Positions 26,001-35,800 of a stretch of 64,000 nucleotides of DNA are shown here, in pieces. Both the position numbers and the translations under genes were made by a program. Positions within the stretch are counted from its first letter, which is position 1. Every line of letters begins with the position of its first letter. Location of the stretch: assembly GCF_932276165.1 (NCBI RefSeq), contig NC_063988.1, forward strand, positions 2,542,001-2,606,000. Reading direction: 5' to 3'. Source of the DNA: Plutella xylostella (taxonomy: Eukaryota > Arthropoda > Insecta > Lepidoptera > Plutellidae). A model generated the notes under the pieces. The model did not search any database. It saw only the letters and a list, made by a program, of their open reading frames with translations, and was not told where the DNA came from.

Positions 26001-28557
26001 AATGACACCTTCGTAAAGTACATTTAACAGCGCATCACAATATTATTATAACCGACAAAAAACGTAAATTTTGATCAAATTCTAAATTAAATGTCCAAAA
26101 AATAGGGGTCATTTGGTGTTGACTTTTTGCAACTTGGACTTATTCATTGCTCGTGAGTGTAGTAGGTAGGTATTACCCTATAGAGTCTATATAGTATAGA
26201 CCTATTACAGACATATTTTTCATCAAGTTTTGAATTCACCGTACTTAATTGTCTTTTATGAATTATTTTTCACCCTCTTCTGAGATCATTTTTACTATTT
26301 ACAACAGTTCTACAGTTTAATTTAAATCAATTTACTTTTTAACTATACGATGTAAACAAAAAACACTTTACGAAAACAATGCCAAGTGCGGAATGATGAT
26401 GCAATGTTTAAAAAGCATAAGACTTATTACTATTTCGCATGAAAGAAAGAGAGAGCAACAATTCAAAATAACTACATGGTAACTAATCACAGTAATCACG
26501 TATAGTTTCAAGTGCTCGCATTGCCGCTTGGCACTTGAAAATATACACGATTAGTGCGTAATGGCCTTGTATACTTTCAAGTAAATCATGGCACCATTTT
26601 AATTTGAAAATATACGCGAGCAGTCCCACCCTCTGCGTTCTGGCCTTGTATAGTTTCAAAACACGCTTCTTTACAGAATATTAAGATGCAGGTTAACTTG
26701 TCTTTGTTCTGTAAATTGTTACAGAGTCCAGCAGCTCTATTTAGCTTTCTTTCAACACCGCGGTAGCTGATATTATGTCATTTTCGGATTTTTTAGACCA
26801 GACGAGACGATCCAAGTGATCTAATAGGATCGTGCGTGGTATTGGCTTTTGTACGTAAACGCTTGTTGCTGCGATCGAATCGCGTGGATCGTCTGGCTTG
26901 GATCCGGCTATTGATTGGCGGTCATGAATCAAAGCACTGCTTAGGATATCCTAAGCGATACATACCCACAATCCCTATTAGATATCGCTAGTGGTAGTTA
27001 GTAGTTAGTAGTAGTTTGTGTTCAGCGACGGTGGACATGCAGTCACAGCCCATGCACGACGCATCTGACCGGTAAATTGAACTCTTGACACTAACGATCG
27101 CGCTGACCTTATAAATCTTACAGAGGTATGTTATGTATTTAGTTCTCATAAAATATAATATGGTATACCCAAACCATAAAGTATCTCCCATGGAAAGAAG
27201 TAGGTACGGAATAAGATTTCATTAATATTGTTTCAGCATTAAAATGTGTTTCAGCCGTCAAAAAGTTGTGAAATATATTTGTTTCCGCAAGTCTTTTACA
27301 ATTTTTCAGACAATAACACAAATTATACCATTATCTTTTTCACTGCTCGCGAGTGTCGTAGCCAAGCCATTCTAGTTTACCCATAGACCCGAAAGATATC
27401 AAAATCAAGTTAAATATATATTTTTGTTTATATTTACCTACTTAGTTTAATAATTTAGCTACTTAGTAGTGCATATTTAATTCTATCTAGTTATAAGTTT
27501 TGTGTTAAATGTTATTTAGATTCTCGTGAACAGGGGCGTATTTAAAGATTGCACGCCCTGGGCTCCTGTAGTTTTCCGCCCCATCAAGGAATGAAAGAAA
27601 AAATAAAAAACCGACTTCAAAAAACCACCAAAAAGTAAGAAATAATTTAAGATTTAGACCAATCCTAGGTGATAGTACAAATATACCTAAGCAGGTACTG
27701 TCACCTAGGATTGGTCTTAACCCTAAATTATTTCTTACTTTTTGGTGGTTTTTTGAAGTCGGTTTTTTATTTTTTCTTTCATTCCTTGATGGGGCGGAAA
27801 ACTACAGGAGCCCAGGGCGCGCAATCTTTAAATACGCCCCTGGTATCGCGACCTATGATGTTCTTACATATAATGTATACCTTGTTTCACGGAGATATAC
27901 ATCTGACAAAACCCTTATTGCATTCGAATAAGGGTAGTTTTGGTTTTTATCAGATGACTTTCCCCGTGAAAAAAGGTATAAGTAATGTCCTACGAAAGTG
28001 AGAATGGCGGCTGTCATACGGGATTTTTTGTAAACAAACACCTATACGACACAAACACTACTAGGACCAATAGAAAAATCTTTCCATACTAGGGTTTTTA
28101 ATTTTGGTATCACTTACTTTCGCTTCAAACTCCGCGGTGGTTCTAGGGGAGGCCCCATGGAATTTCTTTTTGCTTTGGCAGGGCCTTCATCGCTACTGAA
28201 CTGATATCGAGGACCATTTGTATAGTTTCTGATGCTACTACTTGTAACTGAAGGCTTTATAGGAAGAAAGGATGGAGCCCCGCGAATACCTATATGAAAC
28301 AAAGGGAAAAGGGTAGGTACTTATGGTTGGTTGTCTATATGCGGTAGGTAAAATTTAGTAAGACATAGTAGAAAAAATCTAAAGCTACAACAGGGAATGA
28401 ATTTATTTGTGTAGCTATAAGTATACTTAAGTATATGACAATTTAATAAGCAAGATTTGAAACATAACATACCGATAGAGGAATCCTTCCTTACAAACTC
28501 ATTCTTATTTCTTTTTGTTTTAGGATTTGCATATTTATCTCTTTTTACTACATTCAT
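10019..28557 (-). CDS. Msh4: MutS protein homologue 4 (MSH4), 19 exons, about 1,289 aa
   Basis: MSH4 pairs with MSH5 to form a sliding clamp that stabilises meiotic crossover intermediates in the nucleus. Exons on the minus strand: 28557-28473, 28289-28118, 20075-19879, 19306-19238, 18990-18842, 18175-17988, 17049-16928, 16378-16152, 15390-15196, 14818-14489, 14099-13996, 13558-13456, 13256-13140, 12945-12844, 12595-12482, 12337-12267, 12107-11970, 11474-11255, 11185-10019. All joins keep phase. Landmarks: SVILAISEGRG at the start of the conserved part; AVLKYVEYIQ; ARRTYSELIEDI; SYIRPEFS; Walker A TGPNMGGKS near residue 700; Walker B IIDEL near 779; THF. Walker B is followed by CRGT instead of the usual GRGT. 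Homology ends near residue 955; about 330 Ser/Asn/Asp-rich residues follow (human MSH4 has 936 in all). Exons 1-2 are assigned from matching phase, proper splice sites and a GPRYQF motif like human GPRYNF, so they are less sure than the rest. Confidence 0.92.
14146..14256. mobile_element. Short MITE with 'ATGTTGCAAAA' ends
   Basis: The ends agatgttgcaaaaaagg and aggttttgcaacatcc are inverted copies. Inside is 'gctgcacacgtaggtttcg', which recurs at 59803-59825 as 'gctgcacatgtaggtttcgg'. It lies in an MSH4 intron. It is related to the family whose ends read cagggtgttgcaaaa. Confidence 0.5.
14318..14455. mobile_element. Hairpin MITE in MSH4 intron
   Basis: The arms agtggcgagacagtatcctc and its inverse (ending gtctcgccact) pair over 26 bases with one mismatch; weaker outer pairing (cacctca with tgaggtg) extends it. 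It lies just downstream of the MSH4 exon at 14489-14818. Confidence 0.6.
15613..16027. mobile_element. Harbinger-like MITE containing a nested SINE
   Basis: The inverted ends cccccttattcataaaaaag (15613 on) and its complement ending at 16027 continue through 'ttactggacggatta'. TTA flanks on both sides (15610-15612, 16028-16030) match the 3 bp target duplication of PIF/Harbinger elements. A second inverted pair (attgaactgttctgtc with gacaaaacagttcaat) lies inside the left part. The SINE at about 15727-15992 splits the right arm. Confidence 0.7.
15727..15992 (-). mobile_element. tRNA-derived SINE nested in the MITE
   Basis: Read on the minus strand, it starts with a tRNA-like head holding an A box (TGGCGTAGTGGTTAG) and a B box (GGTTCGATTCC) followed by CCGGCTGGGGCAGATATTTG, a head common in Lepidoptera. 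The tail is an (ATT)n run (AAT on the plus strand near 15728). A diverged relative lies at 62930-63133. It is not a functional tRNA, because the 3' acceptor arm is absent. Confidence 0.85.
17755..17902. mobile_element. Hairpin MITE in MSH4 intron
   Basis: The arm from 'tgtccacaagagcgg' through 'agcggtgggcgaggt' and 'tcaatgaaatagcac' pairs with the inverse arm ending 'gctcaggtggaca', with scattered mismatches over about 70 bases. The target duplication is unclear. Confidence 0.6.
19536..19640 (-). pseudogene. Decayed tandem duplicate of MSH4 exon 3
   Basis: This block repeats the 3' part of MSH4 exon 3 (19879-20075): both carry the near-identical run ggtgaagtcccgcccggact followed by 'gcggcggagtcgctcgccag', and both end at a cag-tcgag donor context. 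Relative to exon 3 the copy has lost about 37 bases beside the donor and about 16 bases further in. The first loss shifts phase, so the copy would end in phase 0 while the next exon needs phase 1. It therefore cannot replace or join exon 3 in frame. It lies in the intron just downstream of the true exon. Confidence 0.8.
20440..20935 (-). pseudogene. LINE ORF2 C-terminal fragment
   Basis: The minus-strand frame contains ALNDTVRIVTGCLKPTP and IAPPSIRRKVA and ends in a zinc-binding-like start (CDCG). This matches the end of a common insect non-LTR retrotransposon polymerase as I remember it. It is cut at about 20935, where the reading frame runs straight on into RTE sequence (AEDRVLWRSL), so the 194-residue ORF is a chimera of two elements and not a host gene. 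Confidence 0.7.
20936..21420 (-). pseudogene. RTE-clade LINE, 3' end of the polymerase ORF
   Basis: The minus frame contains LPVMTYGAETWTLT, LGVSLLDHIRNE, KWQWAGHICRRTDNRW and VLEWRPRTR, the signature C-terminus of RTE-type non-LTR retrotransposons. It is 5' truncated, and one frame break separates the WRPRTR part from AEDRVLWRSL near 20990. Nothing suggests host function. Confidence 0.85.
21800..22850 (-). pseudogene. Jockey/CR1-group LINE reverse transcriptase fragment
   Basis: The minus-strand frames give the reverse transcriptase core (VPQGSNVGNSLFLIMMNDLP, then MYADD with the catalytic aspartates) and, after a frameshift near 22200-22240, the C-terminal part ending in GPKIYNKIPEGIRESP and FKNNLKKYL. 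The 5' half is missing, as usual for LINE insertions. An AT-rich 3' tail follows at 21560-21800. The clade is inferred from motif style only. Confidence 0.85.
23205..23710. repeat. Dispersed lepidopteran repeat, family unnamed
   Basis: It starts 'ttttaaccgacttcgaaaa', continues with pyrimidine and A-rich stretches ('ccacccccaagggtaaaac') and ends 'cgactcgcacttggccggtt'. These phrases recur in many lepidopteran genomes in my memory, and the 'ccgacttc' phrase also occurs in the palindrome at 27531-27842. I cannot name the element. Confidence 0.5.
25437..26666. mobile_element. 1,230 bp foldback-like DNA transposon with 9 bp target duplication
   Basis: Perfect 33 bp terminal inverted repeats begin gcgtgttttgaaactatac and end in 'aaggccagaacgca'. 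Direct flanks TTCTTTACA lie at 25428-25436 and 26667-26675. Inside each end is an ordered set of subterminal repeats in both directions, built from 'tatagtttcaagtg' and 'acttgaaaatatacacgatt'. No transposase ORF is present, so it is non-autonomous. A 9 bp duplication fits Mutator- or Merlin-type elements better than Tc1 (2 bp) or piggyBac (4 bp). A Tc1-like MITE (25930-26159) has inserted into it. Confidence 0.85.
25930..26159. mobile_element. 230 bp Tc1-like MITE nested in the foldback element
   Basis: The ends cactcacgagcaatgaa and ttcattgctcgtgagtg are exact inverses, with TA at 25928-25929 and 26160-26161. The first 13 bases match the end of the full Tc1 element at 6815 except for one base. 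There is no ORF. Confidence 0.85.
27531..27842. mobile_element. 312 bp near-perfect palindrome (hAT-like ends)
   Basis: The ends are caggggcgtatttaaagatt and its inverse closing at 27842. The two arms, about 143 bases each, match almost throughout, with only a few mismatches, around a short unpaired centre near 27680-27700. CAGGGG-type ends resemble hAT elements, and the repeat at 20161 begins with the same 14 bases. The expected 8 bp direct flanks are not seen. It lies in MSH4 intron 2. Confidence 0.85.
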
Positions 28558-29569
28558 AGTGATAATTTTACCAAGAATATTAGTAATTTACCTATCTAAA
28601 TATAGGATATAAATACCATTCTCTAGTTTCCGTACTTTCCGTAGGACAACTATAAGAAAGTTTTAAAAAACTACAAAGTTTTTAATTTCGCGCTAACATT
28701 TTGTAATGACAATTTGACATTGCATTGCGATCAGAACATAAAAACATAGTTCTCAGTAAAAATCGAAATGTTAATAAAAATCATTAAATGGTTATAGTTA
28801 TGTTAGATTTTTTACACAATAGTGCAAATTACATTAAAATTAGTTCAATTAGGTGCTTAATAATCTAAATTATTACAAAAGTTTGACGAGAATATCGTTA
28901 TGGACCTTGTAGGAAAAGCTTATATTGAACGTAACCTAACCTCAACGTTATCCTTTTTGACATCTGACAATGTCAAAGTCACCTGTTTTCTATGTGTGTT
29001 GTTTTCTCGTGATAGTTTCAAGGATATATAAATGAAAACCATTATATTAATGAATTAAAGCCTTAACGGCGTCAATTGCTATTAAGATATAATCGAGTGC
29101 TGATTGCTTGACGTGATTCACAAGGTAAGAATATTGGCTAATACATGTCTTATCTCTTTATTTGTTTAGATAACCTTAGGTCATTGGTTATCCACTTTTA
29201 ATTGGTTAAAGAAAGCATTGTATGAGTTAATGTTAAACAGTGATTGTTATTACATAACCTTTCTAAAGCTGAGAAGCAATTCCAATACCATTTATTGATA
29301 TAAGTAATGGGCTAATTTAATCTATGATCTAATCTTCAAACCTTGTCTAAATTTAGTGGTTGAACAAGTTTTTCTTCATCATACGGCTTGTTTGTTATAT
29401 ATCAATGTTTTTTATATTTAATTATAATAAGTACATAGTATACATACCTACATAATTATCTTTTAACATGTGACAAGCCTTTAATCATAAGTAGAAGTGA
29501 CTAGGTAGGTACTTAGTTAATATAAAGAAAACATTATTTTAATATTTAGACACTTACTATCATAGGTCA

Positions 29570-29970
29570 CATTCCAGGATCTGTAACCACCTGGATATGG
29601 ACATACCTATGGGATTCCTCTACGAAGGACAGCTGCCAAATCTTACATAATGTGCTTACAAAGGTCTCAAAACAATGTCCTAAAAGCCATATGGTTCATA
29701 AATACAAGTGAAGTTCACAAATATCTGGGGTACCGACAGTAGGTACAGGAATAAATTGATTCATATACTTAATGAAATACACGCACCAATTAGCAAATCA
29801 TCCTAACTCACTAGCTTTTAATTTGCTAGACTCATCAAGCCTGACTCACAGGCTTAAGAGAGCAAATGTGCAGCATTCCTAAAGGGGTACTCCGACAATG
29901 GCCAGATCTCTCTGAAAGTCAATGATCTCTGCACAAATCTGATAAAAGTCTGGCAACTGATAGTAGATTC
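29570..29970 (+). pseudogene. Degraded Jockey-type LINE fragment
   Basis: A plus-strand frame reads SQNNVLKAIWFINTSEVHKYLG, with a LINE-like pattern of an alignment block 'QN.vLr...WfirN..vH..Lg', followed after a frameshift by GVPTVGTGINKL and later by a KPDSQA phrase. Stops interrupt it throughout. It is the C-terminal remnant of a non-LTR retrotransposon polymerase. Confidence 0.55.
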
Positions 29971-30867
29971 AACAAGGAAAATAAATTAAAATAAAATCAG
30001 ATCCTGACTGACCCAAAATATTTCCAGGTACTGTTTATTACTAAAATATTGTCAAAATGCCAGATATACCACAAAGCCTATGCATAAGTCTAAATTCTTA
30101 CATAAGGTATTACAGTGCTAAGTAACAATATTTGTTAACGGTTATCACATAAAATGAAATAATGTCCAATACTTAATGCTATTTCAATCTATTGATTGAG
30201 ACCTTTGAGTGAATGGAAGATAACTTTACACACTTTCAAATAGAAAAGTACCAATCTAGGTATAGACATGCAAAACAAGCCTGATATTTGATAGAGTAAG
30301 TGACAGAATGTGTTTGTTATATCTAATATTATTAGTCCTCATAAATAATTTGCTTACAGAACCCAGACGAAAGCAAAGTACCTATAATGAAAAATAGCTA
30401 CTTACTGACATTTGATGAGAGATTTATCTATATCCCATAAATTCTTGGTAATATCCTAATTAAACCATGGAATAATTCTTCTCATTATCATTAACTGAAA
30501 ACCTACTCTTACTCTAATCGTAGGTAATGACGACGGAAATAAAACATGCGAAAGCCATTAGCTAAAGCCGTATTATTAATAAAAACATATTTTTAACAAA
30601 GCGCAGAAAAACAACATTGTTATTTATCAGCTAAGCTATCATCACGCTCGCAGAACGCAATTGGCGAAGTCACTCGTTCCACAAAATTTCCATACGCTTG
30701 TATCGCGGGGGAGCGAGATAGCCGTATGTTTCGCGCTCCTGCCTTGAGGCGGCTCTCGTCTGGCTAGTAAGTTTTCAATGAAGATGCGGTGTAACGTCAT
30801 TCATGGTACGTAGCTCTCAGATGGAAGTGGTGTAGCTCGCGAGAGTGTTATCGCGGGGGCTCGTGGG

Positions 30868-30875
30868 TATATAAG
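30868..30875 (+). promoter_or_regulatory. TATA box of the phosphoserine phosphatase gene
   Basis: TATATAAG stands 149 bases before the start codon, in a locally GC-rich stretch (30640-30870). A start site about 30 bases on (30895-30905) would give a 5' UTR of roughly 115 bases. Confidence 0.7.
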
Positions 30876-31016
30876 CGATAATGTCGACAGTCGCACACTG
30901 TCATACTACACTCTTTGGAGGCGTGTTTCTTTAAGTCCCCACTCAGTCTTGCTCCCTGCACCCTCGGATCAACAAGTTGCTGTAGTAATTCACACAAGAT
31001 TTTCATCACTGCGAAC

Positions 31017-32768
31017 ATGGCGCTTATCGGGTTTGTGTTTTAGTTTTTTTTTCGAAGAAAGTTTTTAGCCGGTACCGGCGTTTGGGCCTTGTTATTGATT
31101 CCAATTGACTAGTTCGCGAATGATTTGAGCAATAAACGTCGAGGTCAATTCAATGCAGACATTGAATCCCATTAGCGGCTGGCGGCGGCATTCGCCGGCA
31201 GTTTGCGGTGGCACGAGCATGTTTTTGGGGCTGTGGCTCGTCGTCCTGTGGTGCGCATTCTCTTGCAATCTTTGTTTACTCTCCTTCAGATTGCACATTG
31301 GCCTGGATACAAGTCTGTGACCTAGTTACGCGGATCGTGCAATCTCCAACCGTCTTCTAACGTGAAGTTCTTTTGTCCCAGCCTACTCCCTTCAACTTGA
31401 TATTCTTTTGTCCCAGCCTTCGCCTTCTAACCTGATGTTCTTTTGTCCCAGCTTGAAGAACACCTACGCGACGCTCAAGACGCTCTCGCTGGCGTCCATC
31501 AGCGTGATGTCTCCGCAGCAGAGCGTGCAGGAGATCTTCCGGACGGCTGACTGCGTGTGCTTCGACGTGGACTCCACGGTCATCCAGGATGAGGGCATCG
31601 ACGAGATGGCCCGGTTCTGTGGCAAGGGAGAGGAGGTCAAGCGATTGTGAGTACCGACAACTAGTAAGATTCTTTCCCCCGTATTATTGAACGTAGACTA
31701 AAGATGGTTCGGCTTAAACCCGGGTGTAGACTACTGATTTCTAAACCACCACTATATTTAGATTATTTAGTCTACATTTTATATGTAATAGGGGTGTGAC
31801 TTTTTGTTTAATTTTGTGTTTGGACGGTCAAACGTTGGTATGTTAATTCGTGTTTTTGTAAGTTACGTTTTAACCATAGCACCCAATTTGAAAGTATAAT
31901 GACATTGATTTGGCTCCTACCAACTTTAAACGATCGGGTGGTCCTGCCCGTTGAATTTTAAAGTGTTTATCGAACTGGACAAACCGGCTCCCAAAATTGG
32001 CGGACATAGCCTGTGGGTCCAGAACCATCCAGAAACTCAAAACTGGTTCAGTTTGAAAGTTTTTCGCAAAAAGTGCAATTTTCTCCCGAGGCCGTCCCAT
32101 CACGTGGCCACTTATATCGGTCATTGAATCGTAACCGGTCGCTCTTGTAACACTTTATTGTGTTTCAAGAACTCAGGCATCATAGTGGTTTATTTACCCA
32201 CCTTTACATGCTGTGTAGGCATTTAAGTTAGTATTTACAATTTATTTTCATAGCATAAAACCCAATCTTTCGCCACACTGTTTTATGTCTCTTAAAAAAT
32301 GTATAAAAATAAACGTCTCACCTAAAACAAAGCTACGAAGTAGGTACTTATGACGCGTTTATTGCCGAATCGACAAACACAAACAACATACAGTTGCTAA
32401 CTTAAAAATAGATTTTAAACATGCAGAAATCGACAAAAACAACATAAAAATTATTAACTCTCTTAAAATATTAAGGTAGGAAAACCACATAAGTAGGTAT
32501 TTATTGATGTTTGCATAACTTAGGTATTTATCTAATTTTCATTCCATATAAGCTATATGAATATGACTGTAATTTCCTTATGCCCGATAAAGGCACACGT
32601 TATGAACTTCCATCTTCCTTGACATTGTCCGTAACAAGGCGATCTATTTCAATGCTACGACGACGTACGATCATGATCATGATTGTACAAAGGACAATAC
32701 AAAATAAATATTATTACAGATGTTATGCCATGGCAAGTATTTACAGATAAAAGTTAATTTATGTAATC

Positions 32769-32800
<32 letters not shown>

Positions 32801-35800
32801 ATAACATAAGTAGTAGACAAGGGTTTTAATAAAAAAAAAATACAGACTAAATTTAAATACTTATCGTGAATTTTATTTATTATAAAAATGCTACCACATG
32901 TTGAATTCTTAGTGGAAAAATACTTACCTATTTCCCGCACATTTTTACAAGTAAGAAGTAAAATGTAATAAATAATTAAAAGTCATGCATGATTTGCATT
33001 AATTTAAAACTAGCAGATAACTACATAGGTTGATAGTAATATTATTTATCTAAGAAAACTTCCGATTAATATTATAGTCATCATTAATAATAATCACTTT
33101 TAATAATAATAACTGTAACGATTAGTATTACGATTATAGTATTTATGAATCATGGTAAATTTCATTTCATGATAGGAATCTATTACTTATCATTATGTTT
33201 GTAAAAAATACCTAGGTAGTACTTACATAGATTTTTTTGTTCAATCTACCGATTCTCATGATACTTTTTATGAAGTGAAAATATTCCACACCTACAATAC
33301 CTACAAACACAATACATGTAGGCATAACATCCACCGACCACGTTTTGTAACACATGATATTGAAATGATAATGTATTCAGATACGGAGGTAGGTATCAAC
33401 AACACGTAGCAACACCCACCTGGTGACCTATCTTTCCATCGTTGTTTTATGTATCAAAACGTGCTCTTATCTTGCGAATAATAACTCTTTATCAAGAGTG
33501 AATAATAATACTTTTATTAATTATTTACATTTCCCGCGAGCTTGGCTTTGACAAGTTTTCCCGCGGGATTTTGTGGAGGTAAACCTACATGTTAATCGAA
33601 GGCTTTCCACACACTTACCAAAGGACAAAGGCAGGGTTCTAAGGACGTTTTGTACCACTATGGAAATGACGGGTTCCGTAATGAAAGTACCATGATTAGA
33701 GAGACACTGTACAGGTACACAAGTCAATTAATTACTAGATTTTTAGAAGCTGGGAGAAAAGAGAAAAACGGAAAAAAATTATCTTTAAAATGTAGTCGCA
33801 ATGGAACGTAAACATTCATACAGGAAGAATGGAACGTCAAGTGAAGTAATGTTTATGCCAAGTACTCTGTGATTTACGTCATAAATGTCTAGGTTGGATC
33901 TCAGTATAATGATAAAAATTGACAAACCAGAGCAGAAAAATTGAAATGATAAAAAAATGTGTCATGTCAACAACTAAACGTCAACACCATGTCAACACTT
34001 GAACAACACAAGACGAACAACGTGAATAATAATTTGATAATAATATGTTAGGTATATCAAGTTATATGTTTACGTTTAAATAAATACGGTTCGTGCAACG
34101 TACATAATAAATATAATGATTTTATTAATATTATCGACTAGATCAGGCTACTACTTTCATCATGGAATAATGTTATACTTATCCAACTTCTGAAGTTTTA
34201 AATTGCCATTCCGCAACAGGGATCTGCTATGCCATTTCGAAATGCTATATGTAAAGGTTCTACTATATGGGTATGCATTTGGCGAGTAATGTAATGAAAT
34301 AAAATATACTGTTTAAAAGATCATTGTTTTATTGACATAACATAATTTGCCTGGAATCAACTTTAGGAATTTTATGTTCCTATTACCTACTCTATTCTAT
34401 TCTCTGTTGGGGTGTAAGTACCTGCACCTGTCTCTCTAGATGTGCTAAATCTAGATAGGTATGCAGGTTTCCTTTACTGTAAGTGTGATGGTATACATTT
34501 TAATTAAATTCAAAGAACACATTGGTACATGTCAGCGCCGGGATTCGAACTGCAGAACGCAGTTGCTCTTCTCATATTTGACTTAGGTATTTATCATCCT
34601 ATGGTTCATAGAAAATATTGTCAGGATTTTGCGTGTTCTTGTTCTGCTGCTTCTGCAGGTTCCTGATGAAGAAGTGGGACGGGAGCCTGCCGGGGAGGTG
34701 GAACAGGAACCGGGTCTGGTTCTCCCCTTTGTCACATTTGTTCTATATCTTCAGTACTTTCAGCGGTATTCATAATATTAAATAATTAGGTTAGGTAATG
34801 GAAAATGAAATAACAACTACTATGACAAGATTGACAAGCAAGATTCAGTGTTATTAGATTTAAATATTCAAAAAATATCGATTATAGTGAATCGAATAAA
34901 GAGAAAAAGAAAATGGTTTACTATGGATAAAAGTCTTCAAGACTTAAATATAATGATATTTTATAAACCAAATGTACTAGTTTTGGCACAAATAGTACCA
35001 GAACATGTAATTTATTGATAAATAAAATATCTTTTGTATTTAAGAATGTATCGATATTTCTATTCGATTACTTTTTTGCTCGGATTTGCTGGTAATATTC
35101 CGAGGTCTGGCACCACTGCTGTTACGTTCCGTTCTCTATATGTTTGTTTTTACGTTCCATTATCCTTAGATTTAAATATTCTTCATTTATCATTTTTTCT
35201 TTTCCCCCGACTTCTAAAAATATTGTAATTACTGAAAATACCTTATCTACACTGTATTAATAAATGGTGAAAACATGGTTCTGAAACGCTCCAAAAAAAA
35301 GGCGGTACGCCCACTGCCGTTCTCCTTTCATAAATATTGGTTCAGCTGTTAGCCTGTGAAGGAGTTACAAACATACATTAACATAACTAGTCACTATGTT
35401 TTGTTTTACGAAAAGCATTTTCTCCTGGAAATCCTTGGATACCTAAAAACCCATGAGTTTATTCTTCCTTCATGAAAAATTGGCCTATTTGATTTGGGTC
35501 AATGAAACCCGGAAACTGTTGCATTTCCTTTTCTGCACAAGCCACCCACTAAACTTCTGCCCTACACAACTAACCAGTGTATCCCCTTTTCTTCCAGAAC
35601 GGCAGAAGCCATGGGCGGCAGCATGACCTTCCAGGAGGCGCTAAAGAAGCGGCTGGACATCATCAGGCCCACCGTCAGCCAGATCCGACAGTTCGTGGCC
35701 ACGCACCCCGTCAGACTCACCCCCGGCGTTGAGTGAGTACACTTCTCTTCATATATTACACTGACAAGCAATGAAACACGTCAGTATTGCAGATTTTCCG

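Larger units (their letters stand above)
20076..28117 (-). other. MSH4 intron 2, about 8 kb, repeat-filled
   Basis: The donor is aaa-gtaagtg at 28117 and the acceptor ccacag at 20076. Contents from low to high: a repeat starting caggggcgtattta (20161), LINE fragments (20.4-22.9 kb), dispersed lepidopteran repeat with the 'cgacttcgaaaaaagttcac' and 'ctcgcacttggccggtttt' motifs (23.2-23.7 kb), the 1,230 bp foldback element (25.4-26.7 kb), an unexplained 192-base ORF (26741-26932, minus), a solo Tc1-like end near 27340 and the 312 bp palindrome (27.5-27.8 kb). No MSH4 exon is needed within it, since exons 2 and 3 join in phase. Confidence 0.75.
28558..31016. other. MSH4-phosphoserine phosphatase head-to-head intergenic region
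   Basis: MSH4 starts leftward at 28557 and the phosphatase rightward at 31017. The region holds a decayed LINE fragment (29570-29970), the TATA promoter at 30868, and a run that could be an untranslated exon ending in a strong donor (cacaag-gtaagaa) near 29124. Otherwise it is AT-rich sequence with no features I can name. Confidence 0.55.

Noticed and set aside
31870..32124. 84-residue minus-strand ORF in phosphatase intron 2
   Set aside because: No motif, no splice or promoter context; may be an old repeat, not supportable as a gene.
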